Shown: positions 35,881-43,826 of the stretch, in pieces
How positions within the stretch are numbered: the stretch's first letter is position 1
Layout: each line of letters opens with the position of its first letter
NCBI RefSeq assembly: GCF_018588885.1
Contig: NZ_JAFFIW010000021.1
Span: forward strand, 48,925 to 112,924
DNA: 64,000 nt
Direction: 5' to 3'
Source: Mesorhizobium sp. dw_380
GTDB taxonomy: Bacteria; Pseudomonadota; Alphaproteobacteria; Rhizobiales; Rhizobiaceae
The notes under the pieces: model-generated
What the model was told of the DNA's origin: nothing
The model's input: the letters and a program-made list of their open reading frames with translations, nothing else
Databases searched by the model: none
Translations under genes and position numbers: made by a program

Positions 35881-37293
35881 ATGAACAGCCTGATCGGCCA
35901 ATTCGACATTTCAGACGATCGCATCAAGCAGATCGTTGCCGACACCATCAACGGCGCCGATGACGGCGAGTTGTTTCTCGAATACAGCGAGAGCGAGGCG
36001 CTGATGTTCGACAATGGGCGGCTCAAGACCGCCAACTTCAACACCGACCAGGGCTTTGGCCTGCGTGCGGTCGCGGGCGAAGCCAGCGGCTACGCCCATT
36101 CGAGCGACCTGTCGGAAGCCTCGCTGCTGCGCGCCGCCGATGCCGTCTCGACCGTCAAGGGTGGCTATTCGGGTACGCTTGCCGCCGCACCCGCCCGCAC
36201 CAACCGCCATCTCTATGGCGACGAGAATCCGATCCCCTCGCCTTCCTTCGAGGCCAAGGCAAAGCTGCTGCAGGAAATCGACGCCTGGCTGCGTGCCGAG
36301 GATCCGCGCGTGCGCCAGGTGACGGCCTCGCTCGCCGCGTCCTGGCAGCACGTCGAGATCGTGCGCGCCGATGGCCAGGTGGTGCGCGATGTCAGGCCGC
36401 TGGTCCGCATCAACGTTTCGGTCGTGGCCGGCGACGGCGACCGCCAGGAAAGCGGCTCCTACGGCATGGGCGGTCGCAAGGCGTTCGGCGAATTCCTGAT
36501 CGAGGACAGCTGGAAGCACGCGGCGAAAGAAGCGCTCAGGCAAGCACTGGTCAATCTCGAGGCGGTCCCCGCACCGGCCGGCACCTTCGACATCGTGCTG
36601 TCCAGCGGCTGGCCGGGCGTCATGCTGCACGAGGCCGTCGGCCATGGCCTGGAAGGCGACTTCAACCGCAAGAAGACCTCGGCCTTCGCCGGCCTGCTGG
36701 GCCAGCAGGTCGCCGCCAAGGGCGTTACCGTCGTCGACGACGGCACCATCCCCGAGCGGCGCGGCTCGCTCACCGTCGACGACGAAGGCACGCCTTCGGC
36801 CCGCAACGTGCTGATCGAGGACGGCAGACTGGTCGGCTATATGCAGGATCGCCAGAACGCGCGCCTGATGGGCATGAAAGCCACCGGCAACGGCCGGCGC
36901 GAAGGCTACGCCCACCAGCCGATGCCGCGCATGACCAACACCTACATGACTTCTGGCGACATGGAGCCGGACGAGATCATCGCCTCCGTCAGGAACGGCA
37001 TCTATGCCGTTTCCTTCGGCGGCGGCCAGGTCGACATCACTTCGGGCAAATTCGTGTTCGGCTGCACCGAAGCCTACATGATCGAGAACGGCAAGGTGAC
37101 GCAGCCGATCAAGGGCGCGATGCTGATCGGCAACGGGCCTGACGCCATGCACCGCGTCTCGATGGTCGGCAACGACATGAAGCTCGACAATGGCATCGGC
37201 ATGTGCGGCAAGGCCGGACAGGGCGTACCGGTCGGCGTCGGCCAGCCGCACCTCAGGATGAACCAGATGACGGTGGGTGGCACCAGGGTTTGA
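35881..37293 (+). CDS. tldD: Metalloprotease TldD
   Basis: A 470-residue peptidase that works as a heterodimer with TldE (PmbA). The metal site is PGVMLHEAVGHGLEGDF, an HExxxH motif. The rest is family-typical: GFGLRAVAGEASGYAHSSDL near the N-terminus (key: GLRA, GYAHSS) and MPRMTNTYMTSGD, KGAMLIGNG, GMCGKAGQGVPVGVGQP near the end. It lies after the IalB-like gene on the same strand, in the gap pattern known for rhizobia beside the oxidase operon. Confidence 0.96.
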   Translation: MNSLIGQFDISDDRIKQIVADTINGADDGELFLEYSESEALMFDNGRLKTANFNTDQGFGLRAVAGEASGYAHSSDLSEASLLRAADAVSTVKGGYSGTLAAAPARTNRHLYGDENPIPSPSFEAKAKLLQEIDAWLRAEDPRVRQVTASLAASWQHVEIVRADGQVVRDVRPLVRINVSVVAGDGDRQESGSYGMGGRKAFGEFLIEDSWKHAAKEALRQALVNLEAVPAPAGTFDIVLSSGWPGVMLHEAVGHGLEGDFNRKKTSAFAGLLGQQVAAKGVTVVDDGTIPERRGSLTVDDEGTPSARNVLIEDGRLVGYMQDRQNARLMGMKATGNGRREGYAHQPMPRMTNTYMTSGDMEPDEIIASVRNGIYAVSFGGGQVDITSGKFVFGCTEAYMIENGKVTQPIKGAMLIGNGPDAMHRVSMVGNDMKLDNGIGMCGKAGQGVPVGVGQPHLRMNQMTVGGTRV

Positions 37294-37350
37294 AGATGCT
37301 CAATCCGGCAGCCTTGAACCGCGCTCGCCGTTAGGGTATCTTACTCTTGT

Positions 37351-37366
37351 CTTACACTGGGGTAAG
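37351..37366. promoter_or_regulatory. Palindrome upstream of the toxin-antitoxin pair (likely operator)
   Basis: CTTAC (37351-37355) and GTAAG (37362-37366) form an inverted repeat across six bases, seven bases before the antitoxin ATG. Another CTTAC lies just upstream (37340-37344). AbrB-type antitoxins usually repress their own operon by binding such a palindrome, so this is the natural operator candidate. The assignment is inference from position. Confidence 0.55.
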
Positions 37367-37372
37367 CTCACG

Positions 37373-37648
37373 ATGGCTGGTGCCGAAAAACTCATAACCA
37401 CCGTCTCGACCAAGGGACAAGTGATCCTGCCCAGCGCGATCCGGAAACGGAGGAATTGGGGTGCCGGCACGCGTCTGCAGGTCGAAGACACACCCGAGGG
37501 TGTTCTCCTGAAACCAGCGCCGGCCTTCGCCCCGACGCGGCCAGAAGACGTGTTTGGCGTGTTGCCGCACAGCGGCAAGCCGAAGACGCTGGGAGAGATG
37601 GACGCGGGCGTCCTTGCCGAAGCGCGGCGACGCCATGCTCGCGATTGA
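37373..37648 (+). CDS. AbrB/MazE-type antitoxin (VapB-like)
   Basis: A 91-residue protein. Residues 7-50 form a swapped-hairpin AbrB domain (TTVSTKGQVILPSAIRKRRNW, key parts STKGQVILP and IRKRRNW, then GTRLQVEDTPEGVLLKPA). The tail (FGVLPHSGKPKTLGEMDAGV) should wrap the toxin. It overlaps the toxin gene by 14 bases, the usual antitoxin-first arrangement. The ATG at 37373 lies just after the palindrome. The pair is a type II toxin-antitoxin module. Confidence 0.9.
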   Translation: MAGAEKLITTVSTKGQVILPSAIRKRRNWGAGTRLQVEDTPEGVLLKPAPAFAPTRPEDVFGVLPHSGKPKTLGEMDAGVLAEARRRHARD

Positions 37649-38024
37649 TACCAACGTCGTCGTCAGATATCTGACGAACGACCATCCCGAACAGTCCCCG
37701 CGATCCCGCCGGCTGATCGATGGTCAAGCTGTGTTTGTCGCCGTCACCGTGATCCTGGAGGCTGAGTGGGTGCTGCGAAGCGCCTATGGCTACAACCAGG
37801 CCGAGGTCGTCAATGCGTTGCGGGCACTCGGCGGGCTCTCCACTGTGGAGATGGAAGACGCCACGGTTGTCTCTTCCGCACTCGACCTGGCTGAGGAAGG
37901 GATGGACTTCGCGGATGCACTGCATCTCGGCAAGTCCGCGCATTGCTCGGGATTTGCCACCTTCGATCGCAAACTCGTCAAGGCTGCTCGGGCTGCAGGG
38001 CATGGCGGCGTGCAAGAGGCCTAG
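37635..38024 (+). CDS. PIN-domain toxin (VapC-like ribonuclease)
   Basis: A 129-residue PIN-domain protein. The acidic residues expected for the metal-dependent nuclease site are D5 (AIDTNVVVRYL), E42 (ILEAEWVLRSAYGY), D94 (DFADALHL) and D111 (ATFDRKLVKAA). VapC-type toxins cleave tRNA or rRNA when not held by the antitoxin. Its start overlaps the antitoxin end, so both are translated together. Immediately downstream is the remnant of an unrelated gene. Confidence 0.92.
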   Translation: MLAIDTNVVVRYLTNDHPEQSPRSRRLIDGQAVFVAVTVILEAEWVLRSAYGYNQAEVVNALRALGGLSTVEMEDATVVSSALDLAEEGMDFADALHLGKSAHCSGFATFDRKLVKAARAAGHGGVQEA

Positions 38025-38067
38025 CGGCCTCCGAACACGATCGTGTTAGCAAATTATTAATGTTCAA

Positions 38068-38248
38068 TTGCCTTTGGTGCGCGATCTGAACAATGAAGGG
38101 CACACCATCCTATCCGTGAAGACCGACAGGGGCGATCTCTTCCTGGACAACCTGGCCGATGAAATCCGGCCCTGGAACGCGACCGGCGCAGCAGAACCCG
38201 AACATCTGGATGTCGATCAACCAGCGCGGCGGCACGCCGAAAACCTGA
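38068..38248 (+). pseudogene. Remnant of a transglutaminase-like cysteine peptidase gene
   Basis: One frame reads LPLVRDLNNEGHTILSVKTD and on through RGDLFLDNLADEIRPW. This matches the C-terminal part of bacterial transglutaminase-like cysteine peptidases (BTLCP), where VRDxxxxGHAVLTVRTDRGDxILDNL is typical. A shift of one base then gives QQNPNIWMSINQRGGTPKT and a stop at 38246-38248, also a family-like ending (KRQSQxxPNxWxSI). The N-terminal two thirds, including the catalytic cysteine, are absent, and a few codons at the shift are missing. It is a decayed 3' fragment next to the toxin gene. Confidence 0.75.
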
Positions 38249-38321
38249 CGTGTCGCCAAGGCTCTCAGACTGAGCGGCCGAACTGTGCGCCTTTCTTGGA
38301 ATTGCTCCCGCTGCGACCAGC

Positions 38322-41099
38322 CTACTGGTTGCAGGACGGCTCGCCCTCTTGCCCGCAAGGCGGCTTCTTCTTGAACTCCTGCGGCTGTGGCAGTCGCCGC
38401 TCCTGCATCTGCGGTCTCGGCTGCGCTTCCGGCCTCCGCTCCAGTCTTTGCGGCCGCAGCGCCTGCTCGCTCGGCCTTTCCTGCCTGAACTGGCGCTGCG
38501 CATTCTCGTCCGGCCGCCGCTCCTGCATCTGAGGTCTCGGCTGCGCTCGGAATTCCGGCCTCGGCTCTTGTCTTTGCGGCCGCAGCACCTGCTCGCTCGG
38601 CCTTTCCTGCCTGAACCGGCGCTGCGCGTTCTCGTCCGGCCTGTTGACCTTGAAGTTGCGCTGGACGTTGACCTCGCCGCCGGCGGAACCTTCTTCGTTC
38701 TGCAGCCTGCGGAACTTCCTGCCCCTGTCGCTCCTGTTGGCCGAACCTTGACCGCCCGGTTCGACGATGGACTGCCCGGAAGACAAATCCCTGCGCATCA
38801 GCTTCCTCGGCCTGCCCTTGTTCCCCTCGGAGAACACGTCCGGATTGCTGTTCCTGAACCGCTCCTCAACGCCCGGCCGGTTCTCGGCCGGCATGCCGTT
38901 GACGGTCGGCAGCTTGCGGAATTTCCTGCCCTTTTTGGTTGCGGTCGAGCCCTGATCACCCGATTCGAAAACGGACCGGCCGGCGGACAGATCCTTGCGC
39001 GTCAGCTTCTTCGGCCTGCCGCTGCTCTCATCGGAGAAGGCGTTCGGATTGTTCTTCCGGAACTTCTCCCGCGCGCTCGGCTGGTTCTCGGCCGGCATGC
39101 CATTGACGGTCGGCAGCTTGCGATTCCTGCCCTGGGCATTGCCGGCCCCGGCCTGCTCGTTGCCCTGTCCGGTAACGGCGGCGCCGGCGTTTCCGGTGGC
39201 CTGCTGGTTGTTGCCACCCGCCGCGCCCCGCTCGCTCAAACGCTTCCTTGACTTGTCGCTAGGCAAGTTCTGGTCGCTAGGCAAGTTCCGACCGTCGAGC
39301 GCCGGCTTGCCATTGGCGAGCGGCAGCCTCTTGCCGTTCGCACCAGGCAGGGCGTGATCGCGCGACAGCTCGCCGGTCGCGGACCGGGTCTCCGACTGCG
39401 GAATAGCAGTGCCGGGCTGCTGGCCCTGGATGACGCGCTGGCCAGGCTTCGGCGGCAAGCCGCCCTGTTTCTTGTCGCCCTGTTGCTGATTAGTGAACTG
39501 ACGGGACATGGCCGCCTTCTTCTGCAGCGGCGGCGGCAGCGCGACCCTGGCCGCCAGCGCATCCGCGCGGGCACCAACGGCGCCTCCGGTCGTCTGCCGG
39601 CCCGTGGTGCGGCCACCCTGAATACCGGCGCCTGACTGCGCGGCCTGATTGATGGTCTCGTTTTTGATCGTCGTGTTGATGTTGTTGATGACGGTTGTGT
39701 TGTGGATGTTGTTGAAGATGATGTCGTTCGGCGGCGGCACGATGTGGCGCGGCGGGTTGATGAACACGGGTATCGGCACGAACACCGGCGTCGGCAGGAC
39801 GAAGACATCGACTGGCGGCGGCGGCGGCTCAAGTACGACGAAATCCCGCGGTGGTGGCGGCAGGAAGATCACCGTGATCGGAGGCGGCGGCGAGAAATCG
39901 AAATCGTCGAAAAAGATTACCGGCCGCTCGACATAGATAATTTCCTCGGGCGGCGGCGGCGGCACGTCGTAGACGATGACGGTGAAGCTCTCCGGCGGCT
40001 CCAGCTCGGCGTCGAAATGCTCCAGCCGGCGGCGCGCGTCCCAGGCGTGCGGACCGTGCGGATAGCGCTCCAGATAGGACCAGTAGGCTTCCGGCGTGTC
40101 TGTCATCCAGGTCTCGCGCCAGGTGATTGCCTCGCGCCGGGCCGCGATGATGGCGCGCACGCGCTTGGCCATCGCATCGTGTGGGTAGGCGTCGAGGAAA
40201 TCCTCGTAGCCGCGCATCGTGTCGCGCTCGAGAGCGGCAACATAGGCGTCATGCGCGTCGAAATCGCGGATCGGCCTGGTTCGCGCCGCCCGGGTCTCCG
40301 CTGCCGAAACCTTGGGCGGAGGAGCATCCGCGCTGCGTTCGAAGAAAACGAAAGGCGCCGTGATCTTCGAAGCGCTCCATGGCAGTTCCCCGCCTTGCGT
40401 GACCTCGCTGACACGCAGGCGCGTGCGGTCGAACACGTCCTGCAGCGACAGGCCGCCTTCGCGCATCATCTCGGCGAGCGCCTTGGCGTAGGCTCCGTAG
40501 GGGCCTTTGCCCTCCGGCGCGACGGTTCCCGGAGCAGCGTTGAAGGCGATCAGCATGTTCGGATCGGGATCTACCAATGCAAGGCCACCGGCCAGCGGCT
40601 CCTTCCACTTCTGGAAGGGATTTGGCCGCGCCGCATCGAGCACCACGATATTGACCTTGGTCGGCAACCCGGACAGCGGCCTGGTGATATCGGAAATCCG
40701 CAGCGCCTGAAGCGGGACATCGTTTGGATTGGCGATCTGAGCATCGACCGGCAGGAAGTAGTTCTCGCCCTCGAACTGCACGCCATGGCCTGCGAGATAG
40801 ACGAAAACGACGGCGTCGGGACCGGCAGCGGACACCTTGCCCATGAAATCGCGGAACGCGCCGCGCAGCGAGTCTTGATCCACATCACGCGCGCCGACCA
40901 CGTCGAACCCAGCGGCCTGCAATGTCTGCGCGATCAGGCCGGCGTCATTGGCGGCCGTCGCGAGCTCTCCGGTCTTGTAGGCGCCATTGCCGATGACGAA
41001 GGCCAGACGCTTTTCGCCTTGCGCCAGCGCCCCGGTTGCGGCGCTGACCGCGAAAAAGATGAGAACGGCGACGAGACCAAGGAATTTCTGAATCCGCAT
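38322..41099 (-). CDS. Caspase-fold exported protein without a catalytic cysteine
   Basis: A 925-residue protein. A signal peptide (1-26, ALAQ) precedes a caspase-like domain (about 28-255). The histidine motif VYLAGHGVQFEGENYFLPVD is intact with H105. The cysteine motif normally DACRxNPF reads LDAARPNPF with Ala at 157, and no cysteine occurs anywhere before residue 900. A helical linker follows (280-365), then a proline-rich part with alternating hydrophobic runs (375-457) and an Asn/Ile-rich stretch near 458-486. A low-complexity Gln/Gly region leads into two kinds of duplicated segments (660-797 and 820-902). It is probably a secreted scaffold or pseudo-protease. The ATG at 41099 starts the signal peptide. 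Confidence 0.85.
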   Translation of the reverse strand: MRIQKFLGLVAVLIFFAVSAATGALAQGEKRLAFVIGNGAYKTGELATAANDAGLIAQTLQAAGFDVVGARDVDQDSLRGAFRDFMGKVSAAGPDAVVFVYLAGHGVQFEGENYFLPVDAQIANPNDVPLQALRISDITRPLSGLPTKVNIVVLDAARPNPFQKWKEPLAGGLALVDPDPNMLIAFNAAPGTVAPEGKGPYGAYAKALAEMMREGGLSLQDVFDRTRLRVSEVTQGGELPWSASKITAPFVFFERSADAPPPKVSAAETRAARTRPIRDFDAHDAYVAALERDTMRGYEDFLDAYPHDAMAKRVRAIIAARREAITWRETWMTDTPEAYWSYLERYPHGPHAWDARRRLEHFDAELEPPESFTVIVYDVPPPPPEEIIYVERPVIFFDDFDFSPPPPITVIFLPPPPRDFVVLEPPPPPVDVFVLPTPVFVPIPVFINPPRHIVPPPNDIIFNNIHNTTVINNINTTIKNETINQAAQSGAGIQGGRTTGRQTTGGAVGARADALAARVALPPPLQKKAAMSRQFTNQQQGDKKQGGLPPKPGQRVIQGQQPGTAIPQSETRSATGELSRDHALPGANGKRLPLANGKPALDGRNLPSDQNLPSDKSRKRLSERGAAGGNNQQATGNAGAAVTGQGNEQAGAGNAQGRNRKLPTVNGMPAENQPSAREKFRKNNPNAFSDESSGRPKKLTRKDLSAGRSVFESGDQGSTATKKGRKFRKLPTVNGMPAENRPGVEERFRNSNPDVFSEGNKGRPRKLMRRDLSSGQSIVEPGGQGSANRSDRGRKFRRLQNEEGSAGGEVNVQRNFKVNRPDENAQRRFRQERPSEQVLRPQRQEPRPEFRAQPRPQMQERRPDENAQRQFRQERPSEQALRPQRLERRPEAQPRPQMQERRLPQPQEFKKKPPCGQEGEPSCNQ
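38394..38642 (-). repeat. Duplicated ~41-residue Arg/Gln-rich segment in the caspase-fold protein
   Basis: Residues 820-861 (38642-38517) and 862-902 (38516-38394) are near copies. Each runs RPDENAQR-FRQERPSEQ-LRPQR and ends in QPRPQMQERR. The copies are much closer to each other than those of the upstream repeat, so this duplication looks younger. The segment is highly basic and would suit binding to an acidic polymer, which is inference. Confidence 0.85.
38709..39122 (-). repeat. Duplicated ~70-residue segment in the caspase-fold protein
   Basis: Residues 660-727 (39122-38919) and 728-797 (38918-38709) align along their length. Both begin RKLPTVNGMPAEN and continue with an F-R-N-NP-F-S pattern, then GRP-KL-R-DLS-G-S and end at KGRKF or RGRKF. 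The copies differ at many positions, so the duplication is old, and no function is known to me. Confidence 0.85.
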
Positions 41100-41263
41100 T
41101 GCAATCCGCAATCTCCCTCGTCCCTTCAGCCCAACAACGCCGGAGGGGTCGCAATGTTTCCCGAACCGGGCAAAAATAAAGAGACGCAACACGGCGGCTT
41201 TGGGGCGCAATTTCGTCGAAAGAACAGAGGCTTCACAAATTTCCGCGAGCCAGCGGCATTGGA

Positions 41264-42499
41264 CTACCGGCGACGCCTCAGTTTCTCCAGCAAGGCGACG
41301 GCCTCGACATGGGGCGACCACAGGAACTGGTCGATCGGCGTCACGCTTTTCAAGGTGTAACCGCCGTCGATGAGGATGCGCAGGTCGCGCGCCAGCGTCA
41401 CGGGGTTGCAGGACACCGCGGCAACGAACGGAACATCCGAGCGGGCGATCTGCTTCGACTGGTCCTCGGCGCCCGCACGCGGCGGGTCGAAGACGAGGCC
41501 GTCGAAGGCGTTCAACTCCTTGAACGTCAGCGGCCTGCGGAACAGGTCACGGCGTTCGCCCGTCACCCGCTTCAGGCCGGTCGCGAAGCGTGATCCCCGG
41601 TCGAGCGCCGAAAGGGCGGCCGCATCGCCTTCCACCGCGTGCACTTCCGACTTCGCGGCCAACCGCAAAGAAAAACTGCCGCAACCGGCGAAAAGATCGG
41701 CGACCTTCTTGGCACGCTTCAGATGGGTGCCGACGATCTCGGCCATGGTCTGTTCGGCTGCCTCGGTCGCCTGCAGGAAGGCGCCGGGCGGCACGGCGAC
41801 AGCGACACTGCCGAACATGACCACAGGCTTCCTCGGTTCGATGATGATCTCGTCATCGATGGACAGCCTGGCAAAGCCCTGCGCCATGACAAAATTGGAG
41901 GCGATGCGGCGCTGGTGTTCGCCGAGCTTGCCGGACTCATGGGCCGCGACGTCGAGGCCGGAACCGGTCACGGTGACCGCCATCCGGAACGATTTCGTGG
42001 TGGCGCATATCAAGTCCGCGAGCGCCCTCAACCGGTCGAGCGCTGCTACGATCTCGGGCAGCGAGATCGGGCATTCGGATATGGAAATGATTTCCGGCGA
42101 CAGATGGCGATTGAAGCCGAGCAGCATTCCCGTCTCGGTGCGCCGGGCGGCAAGCACGACACGACGGCGCGTATGCGGCGCGCAGGCGACCAGTTCGCCA
42201 ATCTCGCAATCGATGCCCTTTAGGGCGTGCACCACCTTGTAGCGTTTCCACTGGCGATAGGCTTCGGCCTGGAAATGCTGGAGGGCGCAACCGCCGCATT
42301 CGGTGAAATGGCGGCAGGCGGGATCGATGCGCAGCGGCGAGGCCTCCAGCACCGCCATCAGCTCTGCACGATCCCTTTCGCGCGCGGCCAAGACGGTTTC
42401 ACCAGGCAGCGTGAAGGGAATGAACAGATCGCCGCTTTCGGTCTCGGCAATGCCGTCACCCTGGGCGCCAAGCTTTTTGATGGTGAAGCGCGCGCTCAT
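41264..42499 (-). CDS. Class I SAM-dependent RNA (uracil-5) methyltransferase, RumA/TrmA family
   Basis: A 411-residue enzyme. The N-terminal TRAM-like part (IKKLGAQGDGIAE) is followed by an iron-sulfur cysteine cluster (C-x5-C-x2-C in CRHFTECGGCALQH; the fourth cysteine is ISECPISL). The SAM site is VADLFAGCGSFSLRLA. The catalytic segment is VAAVSCNPVTLARDL, and DPPRAGAEDQ precedes it. It methylates a uracil in rRNA or tRNA; the exact site cannot be told. The start overlaps the tlyA stop by four bases. Confidence 0.92.
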   Translation of the reverse strand: MSARFTIKKLGAQGDGIAETESGDLFIPFTLPGETVLAARERDRAELMAVLEASPLRIDPACRHFTECGGCALQHFQAEAYRQWKRYKVVHALKGIDCEIGELVACAPHTRRRVVLAARRTETGMLLGFNRHLSPEIISISECPISLPEIVAALDRLRALADLICATTKSFRMAVTVTGSGLDVAAHESGKLGEHQRRIASNFVMAQGFARLSIDDEIIIEPRKPVVMFGSVAVAVPPGAFLQATEAAEQTMAEIVGTHLKRAKKVADLFAGCGSFSLRLAAKSEVHAVEGDAAALSALDRGSRFATGLKRVTGERRDLFRRPLTFKELNAFDGLVFDPPRAGAEDQSKQIARSDVPFVAAVSCNPVTLARDLRILIDGGYTLKSVTPIDQFLWSPHVEAVALLEKLRRRR

Positions 42500-43260
42500 C
42501 GATCCTTGACCCCACCGAGCAGGAATTCGCGGTTGCCGTCGCCGCCTTCGATCGGCGACAGATGCAGGCCGAGCGAGCGCCAGCCTGGAACGGCGTCGAG
42601 CCAATCCTGCAGCAGGCCGGCGACACGGGCAGCATCGAAGGGATCTTTCAACAGGCCGCCCTTGCCGATTGCCTCGCGACCCGCCTCGAATTGCGGCTTG
42701 ACCAGCAAGATCGCGCCGGCACCGGGTTTTGCAATGGCGAGTGCCGGCGGCAGCGCCAGCTTCAGCGAGATGAAGCTGACATCGGAAACGATGAAATCCG
42801 GGTTTCGGCCCGCAAGATCGGCGATAGTAAGATCGCGGGCGTTGAGACCTTCGATAACGGTCACACGCGCGTCGTTGCCGATATTGGGATGCATCTGTCC
42901 GTGACCGACATCGATCGCCGTGACATGGGATGCGCCGCGTTCGAGCAGCACCTGGGTGAAGCCGCCGGTCGAGGCGCCGATGTCGAGCGCATCGCGACCG
43001 GCCGGATCGAGGCCGAAATGGTCGAGCCCGCCGAGCAACTTCAGCGCCGCGCGCGACACATAGCCTTGTGCCGGATCATCGATGGCAACAAGGCATTGCG
43101 GCGAAACGTTCTGACCGGGCTTGCGGGCAATGACGCCGTCCACCGTCACCGTGCCGCGCTCGACCGCGTCGCGGGCACGCGAGCGGCTGGCAAACAGCCC
43201 GCGCTGGACGAGCAGGTCATCGAGCCGCTGGCGGGTGCTGGCTGGCAGAGGCGAATTCAT
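42496..43260 (-). CDS. tlyA: TlyA family rRNA 2'-O-methyltransferase
   Basis: A 254-residue protein with an N-terminal S4 RNA-binding domain (residues 8-65: RLDDLLVQRGLFASRSRARD, then VTVDGVIARKPGQNV). An FtsJ-like methyltransferase domain follows: DIGASTGGFTQVLLERGA is the SAM site, and SDVSFISL and LVKPQFEAG are typical. TlyA methylates 2'-O of cytidines in 16S and 23S rRNA in mycobacteria. It overlaps the RNA methyltransferase gene by four bases and is separated from dxs by two other genes. Confidence 0.94.
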   Translation of the reverse strand: MNSPLPASTRQRLDDLLVQRGLFASRSRARDAVERGTVTVDGVIARKPGQNVSPQCLVAIDDPAQGYVSRAALKLLGGLDHFGLDPAGRDALDIGASTGGFTQVLLERGASHVTAIDVGHGQMHPNIGNDARVTVIEGLNARDLTIADLAGRNPDFIVSDVSFISLKLALPPALAIAKPGAGAILLVKPQFEAGREAIGKGGLLKDPFDAARVAGLLQDWLDAVPGWRSLGLHLSPIEGGDGNREFLLGGVKDR

Positions 43261-43424
43261 CGGCCTTCATGGCGAAAGCCGGCAGCGAAGGCAAGGACAT
43301 TGGGCGGGACAAGGAAAGTGCGGCGAACGCATCGCGCCGGATGGTGGCTTGCCTGCATCGCATCAGGTCCGGCAAAATGGTGGTCGAGGAGAGCTATCGT
43401 CGAAACATCCCGGGGGGAGAACGA

Positions 43425-43826
43425 ATGCTGACGGGAACCTGCCACTGTGGCGCAACCCACTGGACCCTGGAAGGCGATCCCGGGCCGATCACGGCCTGCA
43501 ACTGCACGCTTTGCCGCCGCTATGGCACGCTCTGGGCTTATGACTTCGTCGACGAACGTATCCGCGTCGCGGGACCGGTGGGCAGCTATACGCGCGCCGG
43601 AAAGGACATGCCGTCGCTCGAAATCCTGTTCTGTCCGACCTGCGCCTGCGTGCTGGCCTGGCGCGGATTGCGCGCCGATGCCTCCGGGCGGGCACGCATC
43701 GCCGTCAATGTGCGGCTGGCGCCGCCCGAGGCCGTCGCCGACTTGCCGATCGACCATTTCGATGGCCTCGACACTTTTGAGGACCTGCCGCGCGACGGCC
43801 GCTGCGTACGCGACATGTGGTTCTAG
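43425..43826 (+). CDS. GFA family zinc-binding protein (CENP-V/GFA)
   Basis: A 133-residue protein with the GFA zinc fold. CHCGATHW at residues 6-13, CNCTLCRRYGTLWAYDF near 26-40 and FCPTCACVLAWRG near 70 supply the metal cysteines. Named after glutathione-dependent formaldehyde-activating enzyme, although most members have no proven activity. A strong GGGGGGAGA site precedes the ATG at 43425. Its stop shares the palindrome CTAG (43823-43826) with the stop of the convergent gene. Confidence 0.9.
   Translation: MLTGTCHCGATHWTLEGDPGPITACNCTLCRRYGTLWAYDFVDERIRVAGPVGSYTRAGKDMPSLEILFCPTCACVLAWRGLRADASGRARIAVNVRLAPPEAVADLPIDHFDGLDTFEDLPRDGRCVRDMWF

Noticed and set aside
38322..41099. Caspase-fold gene as an active effector of a defence system
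   Set aside because: The catalytic cysteine is Ala, the protein has a signal peptide and no defence partners (nuclease, sensor or reverse transcriptase) lie nearby.
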